Assembly (NCBI GenBank): GCA_035906055.1
Contig: JAMIFV010000078.1
Span: 1-44,843, forward strand
DNA: 44,843 nucleotides
Direction of reading: 5' to 3'
DNA from: JAMIFV01 sp035906055
GTDB taxonomy: Bacteria > Pseudomonadota > Alphaproteobacteria > Rickettsiales > JABCZZ01
The notes under the pieces are model-generated. The model had not been told where the DNA came from and did not search any database. It saw nothing but the letters and a program-made list of their open reading frames with translations. Below are positions 25,504 to 32,495 of the stretch, one piece after another; within the stretch, counting starts at the first letter, position 1; every line of letters starts with the position of its first letter. The translations under genes and the position numbers were made by a program.

Positions 25504-26174
25504 GAACATTATACCATATTGTACTCTCGCCCTATTGCCGCAAGCTGCGCCTGCTGCTGCAGGAAAAAGGGCTCGAATTCGAGCTGACGCATGAGAATGT
25601 GTGGGACCGCCGCATGGAGTTTTTCGCACTGAATCCGGCGGGTGAAGTGCCGGTGCTGGTGGAACCTGAAGGGCAGGTCATCTCCGGCAATTATGCGATT
25701 ATGGAGTATATTGAGGAAGCCTATCACGATTCCGCCAAGTCGCTGCTGGGCAGCACCGTGGCCGAGCGCGCCGAGGTGCGCAGGCTTGTGGACTGGTTTG
25801 ACCGCAAGTTCGATATGGAAGTAACGCAGAACATTCTGTTCGAGAAAATATTCAAGCGCCTGATGCGCTATGGCGAGCCGCAATCCGATGCGCTGCGCGC
25901 GGGCAAGCAGAACATTCTTTATCACATGGATTATGTGGCCTACCTCACGCAGGAACACCGTTATCTATGCGGCGACGGCATGACCATGGCCGACCTCGCC
26001 GCTGCCGGACATTTCTCAGCGCTGGATTACCTGGGCGATGTACCGTGGGACCATAACGCCAAAGCCAAGGAATGGTATGCGCTGATGAAATCGCGCCCGT
26101 CGATGCGCTCCATACTTGCCGACCGCGTTTCCATGCAGCGTCCGCCCGCGTATTATGAGAATCCCGACTTTTAA
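25500..26174 (+). CDS. fzlA: FzlA-like glutathione-transferase-fold protein
   Basis: 224 residues: thioredoxin-like N-terminal domain (MRTLYHIVLSPYCRKLRLLL, ALNPAGEVPVLVEP) and a helical C-terminal domain. The ending RPSMRSILADRVSMQRPPAY followed by YENPDF matches the conserved tail of FzlA, an essential alphaproteobacterial FtsZ-binding division protein (known from Caulobacter) in which this tail matters for activating septal synthesis. FzlA is not an active glutathione transferase. It overlaps the gltB stop (ATGA), an unexpected location. If not FzlA, it is a general GST-family protein. Confidence 0.75.
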   Translation: MRTLYHIVLSPYCRKLRLLLQEKGLEFELTHENVWDRRMEFFALNPAGEVPVLVEPEGQVISGNYAIMEYIEEAYHDSAKSLLGSTVAERAEVRRLVDWFDRKFDMEVTQNILFEKIFKRLMRYGEPQSDALRAGKQNILYHMDYVAYLTQEHRYLCGDGMTMADLAAAGHFSALDYLGDVPWDHNAKAKEWYALMKSRPSMRSILADRVSMQRPPAYYENPDF

Positions 26175-26543
26175 ATAAACAACCCCGCTGCAAGCGGCGG
26201 GGAATGTACCCGGAGGGATTCAAAGCCAGAGTGTTTAACAGCACGGCGTTTTGTTACCTTACCCCAAGCACAGTTCGGGCAGATGCGCTTTCACGGTGCC
26301 GAAAAAATGGCGGGTGAGATTAGGAGCACACACATGCGTGGCCTGCGGAAGAACCGAATGGGACATGTCCGCATTCTACGGAAGAAGGAAAACTTCCACC
26401 CACGTACTGCCGCATAAAGCGGCAGTACGGAAATCCAAAACGCTAGCGAAGGCGTTACGAACACCATATCACTAGAAATCAAACTAAAAACACCTCACCT
26501 TCCACACAACGCAGAAGAGAAAAAAGATGTTATTGCTTAAAGC
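26175..26543. other. 369-base gap with several hairpins, no gene called
   Basis: A hairpin just after fzlA (CCCCGC...GCGGGG, about 26184-26204) may end the glt-fzlA transcript. Further on, GTACTGCCGC (26404-26413) and GCGGCAGTAC (26419-26428) form a perfect ten-base stem with an ATAAA loop, and AACGC...GCGTT follows. A plus-strand frame at 26251-26475 has a C-V-A-C pair but no match and poor coding character. The gap lies just downstream of the pilin gene on the other strand, so some structures may be its terminator, or it may hold a small RNA. Confidence 0.35.
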
Positions 26544-26720
26544 TTAGCGCGTAGCCGCACCAAGGTTACCGGCCACCTTATTGAAGGTGTTGCCGAGCTG
26601 CCTGCCCAACAGGGTAATAGTAGCAATAATCGCAACCGCTACCAGTGCAGCTATCAGGCCGTACTCAATCGCAGTAGCGCCTGTCTCGTCTTTTAAGAAC
26701 TCATTGAACGTATTTTTCAT
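26544..26720 (-). CDS. Flp/Fap-type pilin (class IVb, Tad system)
   Basis: 58 residues, too short for most gene finders: MKNTFNEFLKDETGATAIEY followed by GLIAALVAVAIIATITLLG. The prepilin-peptidase type segment G-A-T-A-I-E-Y-G-L-I-A and the single long hydrophobic helix are diagnostic of Flp pilins, the major subunit of Tad pili. Processing would occur after the Gly of ETG, before ATAIEYGL. It stands alone, about 8 kb from the TadE/TadG cassettes in this window; assembly ATPase and secretin genes are not here. Confidence 0.93.
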   Translation of the reverse strand: MKNTFNEFLKDETGATAIEYGLIAALVAVAIIATITLLGRQLGNTFNKVAGNLGAATR

Positions 26721-26786
26721 AATTGCACCTTAAATAATTAACAAATTACATGGTATTTAGACCAATGTATCATACCATATCACATT

Positions 26787-27446
26787 CTAATTACCAAGGC
26801 TTAACTTAACTTTTTTGATCACTTCATCGAACATTTCGTAGGTTAGCGCGCCGGTATTGATGTTGTAACGCGAAGTGTGATAGCTGTTCTTTAACATAAG
26901 GTTACCCCCCCCACATTGCACCATATGCTCCGCCCCATGTGCAAAAGTGAACGCTGATTGCTTATTTGCCAGCGCCATGAGCACTGCTTTATGTGAAACC
27001 AGCCCAAGCGACAGGATAACCTTGAGATTTTTCATGGCGGCGATTTCGCTTTTCAGGAAGCCGTTGCAGTTCCTTATTTCGGCAGGCTCAGGCTTGTTCT
27101 GCGGCGGCAGGCAGCGCACCGCATTGGTGATCCGGCAATCCTGCAGTGTAAAACCGTCACCGCCCGATGCCATTTTCTCCGGGTCGTACTTGCCCGAGGC
27201 AAAGCCGTGTTTCTGCAACGCGCCGTAAAGCACGATGCCCGCATAATCCCCTGTAAAGGGCCTTCCAGTACGGTTGGCGCCTTTTAACCCCGGCGCCAGC
27301 CCCACCACGAGCAACTGCGCATCCAGACTGCCAAAAGGCGGGACAGGTCCATTATGGAAGCCGGGATATTCCGCACGGTTTGCCACATGGAACGCAGCAA
27401 GGCGCGGGCAGATGGGGCAGTCATAGGGAGGCGGGGTAAAGTTCAT
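26787..27446 (-). CDS. Uracil-DNA glycosylase, family 5 (UdgB)-like
   Basis: 219 residues. Motif A GLAPGLKGANRTGRPFTGD (49-67) is that of family 5 enzymes, which lack the polar catalytic residue of family 1 and also act on hypoxanthine or xanthine in some species. Cysteines for a 4Fe-4S cluster are visible: C10 and C13, and the pair in QDCRITNAVRCLPP. Motif B is NSYHTSRYNINTG, with Thr where Pro is usual. The ATG at 27446 fits the family start; one at 27473 is an alternative. It acts in base-excision repair. It stands between the pilin gene and a regulator-linked hypothetical gene. Confidence 0.85.
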   Translation of the reverse strand: MNFTPPPYDCPICPRLAAFHVANRAEYPGFHNGPVPPFGSLDAQLLVVGLAPGLKGANRTGRPFTGDYAGIVLYGALQKHGFASGKYDPEKMASGGDGFTLQDCRITNAVRCLPPQNKPEPAEIRNCNGFLKSEIAAMKNLKVILSLGLVSHKAVLMALANKQSAFTFAHGAEHMVQCGGGNLMLKNSYHTSRYNINTGALTYEMFDEVIKKVKLSLGN

Positions 27447-27587
27447 ATCAGCTTTGCCAGGTCGTGTAGACATACAGTTTATATATTTTGCGGTAGTGAA
27501 TTTTGTCCACACGACCTAACACAAGCCCGGCCACATGTCACCCTGCGCAATACGCAGTATCGGCGCAGGATATGAGATTATGCGCGG

Positions 27588-28139
27588 TTAAGCCGGTGCA
27601 GGAGCCGATGCGCTGTCCTCAAGTTCCTTCTTATATTTACGCATGGCGCAAAGCGCGTCCCCCAGCGCGTCGAATGCATCGCGCACATATACCGTGATGG
27701 AATTCACCGGCAAGCCAAGCTGCCTGCCTGCGGCGATAGCGGGCATTTCCTCGAAGCATATTTTTACTATCAGGTCATGCGGGCGCGGGCGTAGCGCTGC
27801 CATGGTCTTATAGAACTGGTCCTGTGCGCTCATGCGGCCAAGGGCGATGCCCGCCATGTCGGGGCGCAGCCCGCGCACATGGCTGGGGTCATAGCAGGTG
27901 GAGCGCAGTTGTGGCCGGTGCGTGATCGTCCACAGCGTAATAATCTGCAAGCCGTATAGATGTTGCATCTCGTCGATGATGCCATTGGCAAAAAGCTTGT
28001 CGATCCTGAGCGGGTCCTGCGCATTGATGCTGCCTTTGCTTATGGCGATATCCCCCCGTTTCATGCGCTCCTGCGTGGGAAAGTTCTGGTAGAGTTCCGC
28101 GCTGATGCCTTTGAACATGTTTTTAGCTTTCTTTCCCAT
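27588..28139 (-). CDS. Hypothetical protein, DUF6456-like, divergent from the S24-like regulator
   Basis: 183 residues. Residues about 45-165 (DEMQHLYGLQIITLWTITHR, the middle segment, then LIVKICFEEMPAIAAGRQLG and a final helix) recall the alphaproteobacterial DUF6456 domain, which often occurs in predicted DNA-binding proteins; the match is loose. The C-terminus is a Lys-rich helix and an Ala/Pro tail. AAGGAT stands nine bases before the ATG. It shares a 115-base divergent promoter with the S24-like regulator, and three repressor-type palindromes lie in or beside that gap, so it is probably a target. Confidence 0.65.
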   Translation of the reverse strand: MGKKAKNMFKGISAELYQNFPTQERMKRGDIAISKGSINAQDPLRIDKLFANGIIDEMQHLYGLQIITLWTITHRPQLRSTCYDPSHVRGLRPDMAGIALGRMSAQDQFYKTMAALRPRPHDLIVKICFEEMPAIAAGRQLGLPVNSITVYVRDAFDALGDALCAMRKYKKELEDSASAPAPA

Positions 28140-28197
28140 TATCTATCCTTATCAATTAGTTATTATCATCACTTGAGGTGTTGGGCAATCAAGAATC

Positions 28198-28211
28198 GGG
28201 GAATATTCCCC
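28198..28211. promoter_or_regulatory. Palindromic operator candidate O1
   Basis: GGGGAATATTCCCC is a perfect 14-base palindrome with core GGGAA-TA-TTCCC. It is the first of three similar sites in front of the S24-like regulator gene and nearest to the divergent gene's possible -35 region. Confidence 0.65.
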
Positions 28212-28221
28212 TTTTGTCAAC

Positions 28222-28233
28222 GGGAATCTTCCC
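28222..28233. promoter_or_regulatory. Palindromic operator candidate O2
   Basis: GGGAATCTTCCC: arms GGGAA/TTCCC around a TC centre, 23 bases centre-to-centre from O1. It lies just downstream of TTGTCA (28214-28219), a possible -35 for the regulator gene, so binding here would block that promoter. Confidence 0.65.
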
Positions 28234-28254
28234 TAATGACTAAGGGCGTGATTT

Positions 28255-28884
28255 ATGGGAAAATTCCCTATGGAAATTACACGCGACAACCTTCTCTCCC
28301 TCATCAAATCCGGATTGCAGCAGCACGATCTGAGCATCTCGGCGCTGGAGCGCCATGCCGATGTGCCCAAGGACACGGTGCGCGATTTCCTGCGCGGCAA
28401 AACGCAGATACTGCGTGCGGATAAGCTGCAGAAGATACTGCGCGTGCTGCAGCCGCAGGAAAAGCTCACCGTGCGCTATGCGCTGGGCGATAATGCAGAG
28501 CTGCTTCCCCATAGCGGTGACGAGGTGGACTTCCCTCCCGGCATAGACAAGAATAGCGTGGAAGCCGTGCTCATCACGGGCAACGCCATGTCTCCGGTGC
28601 TTCAGGAGGGCTGGGTTGTCTATTACTCTACTGACTCAGCAAGCCCGACTGGAAAAACAGGCTGGCAGGTTCCCTATAATAATAACAGTGGTAGCGGTTC
28701 CGGCCCCTTCTCTGCTTTCATCAACAAGCCCTGCGTCATCCGTCTTACGGATGGCTCACTTATGCTACGCACGCTTAAATCTGGCGCGGATGACAAATAC
28801 ACGCTAGCTGCCTACAATACGCCGGACATGCGCGATGTAAGTATTTCCGAAGCTTACCGCATCGTCTTCATAAAAACATTCTGA
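28255..28884 (+). CDS. LexA/S24-fold repressor lacking the catalytic dyad
   Basis: 209 residues (204 if it starts at the ATG at 28270). The N-terminal helix-turn-helix spans about 12-65 (LSISALERHADVPKDTVRDF). The C-terminal half has the S24 layout. The site that is normally G-D-S-M-x-P reads GNAMSPVLQEG (109-119), with Ala111 for the nucleophile. The strand usually carrying the catalytic Lys (L-L-V-K-R-L) reads LMLRTLKSG, with Arg at that place. Self-cleavage therefore looks impossible, as in a constitutive or ligand-controlled repressor. A Ser/Gly/Asn-rich insert (about 133-152) sits between the two. Three GGGAA-N2-TTCCC sites precede it. Confidence 0.78.
   Translation: MGKFPMEITRDNLLSLIKSGLQQHDLSISALERHADVPKDTVRDFLRGKTQILRADKLQKILRVLQPQEKLTVRYALGDNAELLPHSGDEVDFPPGIDKNSVEAVLITGNAMSPVLQEGWVVYYSTDSASPTGKTGWQVPYNNNSGSGSGPFSAFINKPCVIRLTDGSLMLRTLKSGADDKYTLAAYNTPDMRDVSISEAYRIVFIKTF
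28257..28268. promoter_or_regulatory. Palindromic operator candidate O3
   Basis: GGGAAAATTCCC is a perfect palindrome, 35 bases centre-to-centre from O2. It lies between two candidate start codons of the regulator (28255 and 28270). If translation begins at 28270, the site is in the leader, which favours that start. Confidence 0.6.
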
Positions 28885-28937
28885 CCCGGCGTTTCCCCCT
28901 TGCCTTCCGGATTCATCTTGTTTATAAGCGTTCCAAT

Positions 28938-28952
28938 TGCGAATGTTTCGCA
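28938..28952. promoter_or_regulatory. Fur-like box before the iron-uptake pair
   Basis: TGCGAAT-G-TTTCGCA, a 7-1-7 inverted repeat with one mismatch, lies within a longer perfect repeat AATTGCGAA-TGT-TTCGCAATT (28935-28955). It is 25 bases before the cupredoxin-like start. Its form and the iron-transport genes behind it suggest Fur-type control. It could also be a hairpin ending the regulator's transcript. Confidence 0.5.
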
Positions 28953-28976
28953 ATTGCAAAATAAAGGTACAGAAAT

Positions 28977-29312
28977 ATGCGCTTCATCCCCCCCGCCATT
29001 ATCATGGCACTCGGCCTCGTTATCGCTGCCACCGTTCCTGCCAAAGCAGCAGAAGAATATACCCTCACCCTCAAGGATCATAAGTTCACCCCCGAAGAAC
29101 TCACCGTTCCCGCAGACAAGAAATTCACCCTCATCGTGAAGAACGAGGATGCCACCGCCGCTGAATTTGAAAGCGACGATTTCAAACGCGAAAAGATCAT
29201 TGCCCCCAACACCACCGCCAAGATCAATGTGGGCCCGCTCAAAGCCGGTAGCTATACGTTCTTTGACGAATTCCATGAAGACACCGCCAAGGGTATTTTG
29301 ACCGTAAAATAA
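28977..29312 (+). CDS. Periplasmic cupredoxin-like protein, partner of FTR1 permease
   Basis: 111 residues with a signal peptide (cleavage after AKA, residue 24). The mature part is a single cupredoxin-fold domain like the N-terminal domain of EfeO (YTLTLKDHKFTPEELTVPAD, FESDDFKREKIIAP, YTFFDEFHEDTAKGILTV). The usual Cys/Met copper ligands are missing; His and several Glu/Asp could bind iron or copper. It ends 30 bases before the FTR1 gene. AAAGG stands before the ATG. It likely delivers or oxidises iron for the permease. Confidence 0.85.
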   Translation: MRFIPPAIIMALGLVIAATVPAKAAEEYTLTLKDHKFTPEELTVPADKKFTLIVKNEDATAAEFESDDFKREKIIAPNTTAKINVGPLKAGSYTFFDEFHEDTAKGILTVK

Positions 29313-29342
29313 TGGGCCCCCTCATTGTAAAGCAAGGTTCAC

Positions 29343-30176
29343 ATGTTTGATTCCGCCGTTACACTCGTCGTCTTCCGCGAAGTTCTTGAGATTGCCATTA
29401 TCCTTGGCGTGGTGCTTGCCGCCACGCAGGGACTGGCGGGCCGCGCCAAATGGATAGGCCTCGGTTTTGCCGCTGGCCTTGCTGGTGCCGCTTGCGTGGC
29501 CATGTTCGCCAGCAGCATCTCTTCGCTGGCAGACGGCATGGGACAGGAATTCTTCAACGCGATAATCCTCTTCTCCGCCGCTATCGTTATCGGCTGGACG
29601 GCCATATGGATGCGCACCCATGCACGTGAAATGGTGGCGCATATGAAACAGGTAGGCAAAGACGTGATAGACGGCAAGCTGCCCGGCATGACGCTTACCG
29701 TGGTTATAGGCCTGGCGATCCTGCGTGAAGGTGCCGAGATCGTGCTGTTCCTTTACAGCGCGCTGCTTTCCGGCAAGGAAGTGCCTGCCATCGCCATGGG
29801 TGGCGCGGCAGGGCTTGCGCTCGGCGCCGTCACCGGCACGTTGCTGTATGTCGGCCTCGTCAAACTCTCCACGCGCCATATGCTCAAGGTAACAGGCTGG
29901 CTGCTTATCCTGCTGGTTGCAGGCCTCAGCGCTCAGGGTGCGGGTTTCCTCACGCAGGCAGGCTATTTTGAGAACTGGTCGCAGCCTGTGTGGAACACAG
30001 CATGGTTGCTCAGCCAGGATAGCGCCGTCGGCACGGTGCTGCATACGCTGATCGGGTATATGGAAGAGCCCACGCAGGTTCAGGCCGTATTCTATGCGGC
30101 AAGCCTAGCCTTCATGATCGGCTGCATCATGCTCACCGAACGTAAAAGCGCGAAACCGGTTAAGCTTCCAGCATGA
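29343..30176 (+). CDS. FTR1-family iron permease (EfeU-like)
   Basis: 277 residues with seven likely membrane helices. Both iron-binding R-E-x-x-E motifs are present: REVLE at 12-16 in helix 1 and REGAE at 128-132 in helix 4, as in yeast Ftr1 and bacterial EfeU. It moves iron across the inner membrane. It lies behind the cupredoxin-like gene, with AAGG before the ATG. No DyP peroxidase (EfeB) gene follows, so the system is reduced to two genes, a form known from several proteobacteria. Confidence 0.92.
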   Translation: MFDSAVTLVVFREVLEIAIILGVVLAATQGLAGRAKWIGLGFAAGLAGAACVAMFASSISSLADGMGQEFFNAIILFSAAIVIGWTAIWMRTHAREMVAHMKQVGKDVIDGKLPGMTLTVVIGLAILREGAEIVLFLYSALLSGKEVPAIAMGGAAGLALGAVTGTLLYVGLVKLSTRHMLKVTGWLLILLVAGLSAQGAGFLTQAGYFENWSQPVWNTAWLLSQDSAVGTVLHTLIGYMEEPTQVQAVFYAASLAFMIGCIMLTERKSAKPVKLPA

Positions 30177-30193
30177 ATAATAATGCCATTTTA

Positions 30194-30263
30194 CTTGTGA
30201 CGAAGGATCTTCTTGCTGTCTTCACCAAAGCAAGAGGATCCTTCGCTATACTCAGGATGACAA
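30194..30263. repeat. Dispersed palindrome (copy 4), between convergent FTR1 and pntB
   Basis: Outer ends CTTGTGAC and GGATGACAAG are inverted. Inside, CGAAGGATC with GGATCCTTCG and TCTTGC with GCAAGA make a long stem around a 13-base loop. It sits between two converging genes and probably serves as a two-way terminator. Confidence 0.6.
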
Positions 30264-30272
30264 GATATTTTG

Positions 30273-31655
30273 TTAATCCAGCGCTTTTACCAGCGCTTCC
30301 GTAACCTTCTTCGCATCACCGAAAAGCATCATGGTGTTGTCCTGGAAGAACAGCGTATTGTCGATGCCCGCATAGCCCGCGCTCATGCCGCGCTTGACGA
30401 AGATAACCGTCTTGGCGCTGGCAACATCCAGAATGGGCATGCCGAAGATGGGGCTCTGCGGATCGTTCTTGGCGGCGGGGTTGGTAACGTCGTTCGCGCC
30501 GATGACATACGCCACGTCGCAGGAGGCGAAGTCGCGGTTGATGTCTTCCAGCTCGAACACGGAATCATACGGCACGTTGGCCTCTGCCAGCAACACGTTC
30601 ATATGGCCGGGCATGCGCCCCGCCACCGGGTGGATGGCATAACGCACGCTTACGCCTTCCTTCTCCAGCGTGTGGGCCAGTTCCTGCACCACATGCTGCG
30701 CCTGCGCCACGGCCATGCCGTAGCCCGGCACGATGATCACCGACGAGGCGTTCTTCATCAGAAAGGCTGCATCTTCAGCACTGCCAGCTTTCACGGGTCT
30801 GTCCTCGGCCTTGCCGTCAGCCGCTGAAGTGGCCGCTTCACTGCCGAACCCGCCGAATATCACGTTGATGATGGAACGGTTCATCGCCCTGCACATGATG
30901 TAGGAGAGGATAGCGCCGCTGGCACCGATCAGCGCGCCCGCGATGATCAGCAAAGGGTTATTGAGCGTGAACCCGATGCCTGCCGCCGCCCACCCGGAGT
31001 AGGAATTGAGCATGGAGACCACCACCGGCATGTCCGCCCCGCCGATGGGGATGATGAGCAGGAATCCGATGAGGAATGCCAGCAGTGTCATGAGTATGAA
31101 AATGCCATGCGACTGGTCGCCGCAGAACAGTACCAGTAAGCCAAGGATGCTAAGAGCCAGCAGCGCGTTGAACAGGTGCTGCCCCTTAAAGCGTACCGGC
31201 GCGCCGGAAACCACCCCCTGCAGTTTTGCGAACGCGACAACGGAGCCGGAGAAGGTGATCGCGCCGATCACGGAACCAAGGCTCATTTCAATAAGGCTGG
31301 AAAGTTTGATCGCGCCCGGCTGGCCGATGCCGAACTGCTGCGGCGACCACAGCGCCGCGCCTGCGATAAGCACTGCCGCCAATCCCACCAGCGAGTGGAA
31401 CGCCGCCACGAGCTGCGGCATCGCCGTCATGGCGATACGTTTGGCGATCACCGTGCCGATGACGCCGCCAACGGCAATAGCAGCCAGTGCCGGGACGAAC
31501 GCATTGAAAGCGGGCAGCGTGAACGTGGTGGCAATGGCGATGGCCATGCCAGCCATACCGTAAAGGTTGCCTCGCCGCGCCGACTCCGGCGAGGACAGGC
31601 CGCGTAGCGCAAGGATGAACAGAACCGCCGCGATGAGGTAAAGATAGCCGCTCAT
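30273..31655 (-). CDS. pntB: NAD(P) transhydrogenase subunit beta
   Basis: Membrane subunit of the proton-pumping transhydrogenase. It has eight to nine helices and a C-terminal NADP(H)-binding domain (about 285-460) with VIIVPGYGMAVAQAQH, HPVAGRMPGHMNVLLAEANV and YVIGANDVTNPAAKNDP. 460 residues, full length. The start overlaps the pntAB stop (ATGA). It couples NADH-to-NADPH hydride transfer to the proton gradient made by complexes such as the Nuo enzyme. Confidence 0.97.
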   Translation of the reverse strand: MSGYLYLIAAVLFILALRGLSSPESARRGNLYGMAGMAIAIATTFTLPAFNAFVPALAAIAVGGVIGTVIAKRIAMTAMPQLVAAFHSLVGLAAVLIAGAALWSPQQFGIGQPGAIKLSSLIEMSLGSVIGAITFSGSVVAFAKLQGVVSGAPVRFKGQHLFNALLALSILGLLVLFCGDQSHGIFILMTLLAFLIGFLLIIPIGGADMPVVVSMLNSYSGWAAAGIGFTLNNPLLIIAGALIGASGAILSYIMCRAMNRSIINVIFGGFGSEAATSAADGKAEDRPVKAGSAEDAAFLMKNASSVIIVPGYGMAVAQAQHVVQELAHTLEKEGVSVRYAIHPVAGRMPGHMNVLLAEANVPYDSVFELEDINRDFASCDVAYVIGANDVTNPAAKNDPQSPIFGMPILDVASAKTVIFVKRGMSAGYAGIDNTLFFQDNTMMLFGDAKKVTEALVKALD

Positions 31656-32017
31656 TTTTTAGCCTCCTTCTTCCTGAACATCTGCAGCATGCGCTGGGTG
31701 ACGATAAACCCTCCGAAGATATTGACGGAAGCCAGCACCACCGCTGCAAAACCCAGCATGCCGGAAACGCCTCCCGCGCCCGCCCCCATGGCAATGACAG
31801 CCCCCACCACGATAATGCCTGAAATGGCGTTGGTCACCGCCATAAGCGGCGTGTGCAGCGCAGGCGTCACGCGCCATACCACGTAATACCCCACGAAACA
31901 GGCCAGTACGAACACGGTGAGGCCGAACATGAAGGGATCAACCGCCGTATGGGTGTAGTCCACCCTGTTCACTACGATGCTAAAACCGCTCTCGGAGGTG
32001 TTGGGGTCAACATTCAT
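31652..32017 (-). CDS. pntAB: NAD(P) transhydrogenase subunit alpha part 2
   Basis: 121 residues, the membrane part of the split alpha subunit. Three hydrophobic helices follow a polar N-terminus, with the block WRVTPALHTPLMAVTNAISG and the following GIIVVGAVIAMG being highly characteristic. The ATG at 32017 lies one base after the stop of the upstream small gene. Splitting of PntA into two proteins is the rule in alphaproteobacteria. Confidence 0.95.
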   Translation of the reverse strand: MNVDPNTSESGFSIVVNRVDYTHTAVDPFMFGLTVFVLACFVGYYVVWRVTPALHTPLMAVTNAISGIIVVGAVIAMGAGAGGVSGMLGFAAVVLASVNIFGGFIVTQRMLQMFRKKEAKK

Positions 32018-32018
32018 A

Positions 32019-32495
32019 TTATTTTCCCTTCGCTGCAGGAGATGGAATGAGTATGGGGGAAACCACGTCGAAATAACGTATGCGCCACGGAAGGTCGTCA
32101 CGTTCGCGCATGATCATGAGCTGAACCGTTGCGCTGCCTTTCTCAAACATGGCAGTGCAACTGTAATTGGCAGCCACATAATTGCGCGTCTCGTCCTTGA
32201 GCGTGGTGTAGTCACCCAGATCGCAGTCCAGCTCACTGGTGCGCGCACCCAGTTGCGCATAATAGGCGAAATTAAGCAGGTTGGGATTGCCCATCGCCTT
32301 CACCTGCTCCGCAAGCGACGGATCGGCGTTGCGGTCCAGCTCCGCACGGTTCCAGTTGCGCGTTACGGTGCCTGCCGTATCGTTCACAAAAGCGCGGGCT
32401 TCCGAGTCGATACCGCTGCGGATAATGGCCGATCGCACATAAAACAACGTGGCGATAAACGCGACAAAATAAATAAACTTGGACAATCCCCTCAC
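32019..32495 (-). CDS. Small membrane-anchored protein inside pnt operon (paralogue B)
   Basis: About 158 residues with one N-terminal membrane anchor (FIYFVAFIATLFYV) and an extracytoplasmic domain with two Cys. The GTG at 32495 is chosen because it overlaps the preceding stop (GTGA). It resembles the gene before it (32492-32974): N-W-N-R-A-E-L-D-R-N-A-D-P against GWDVAELKAWADP, NYSCTAMFEKGSATVQL against SYNCAASYEKGPAKVVI, and a closing WRIRYFDV against WQIYYINI. No known domain is recognised. Confidence 0.7.
   Translation of the reverse strand: MRGLSKFIYFVAFIATLFYVRSAIIRSGIDSEARAFVNDTAGTVTRNWNRAELDRNADPSLAEQVKAMGNPNLLNFAYYAQLGARTSELDCDLGDYTTLKDETRNYVAANYSCTAMFEKGSATVQLMIMRERDDLPWRIRYFDVVSPILIPSPAAKGK

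Noticed and set aside
26251..26475. Plus-strand frame with a C-V-A-C pair, at first glance like a small ribosomal protein
   Set aside because: No family match, overlaps perfect hairpins, no convincing ribosome-binding site, and unlike L32 in length and motif order.
29322..30044. Long minus-strand frame opposite the FTR1 gene
   Set aside because: The plus-strand product is a clear FTR1 permease with both R-E-x-x-E motifs; the opposite frame has no recognisable content.
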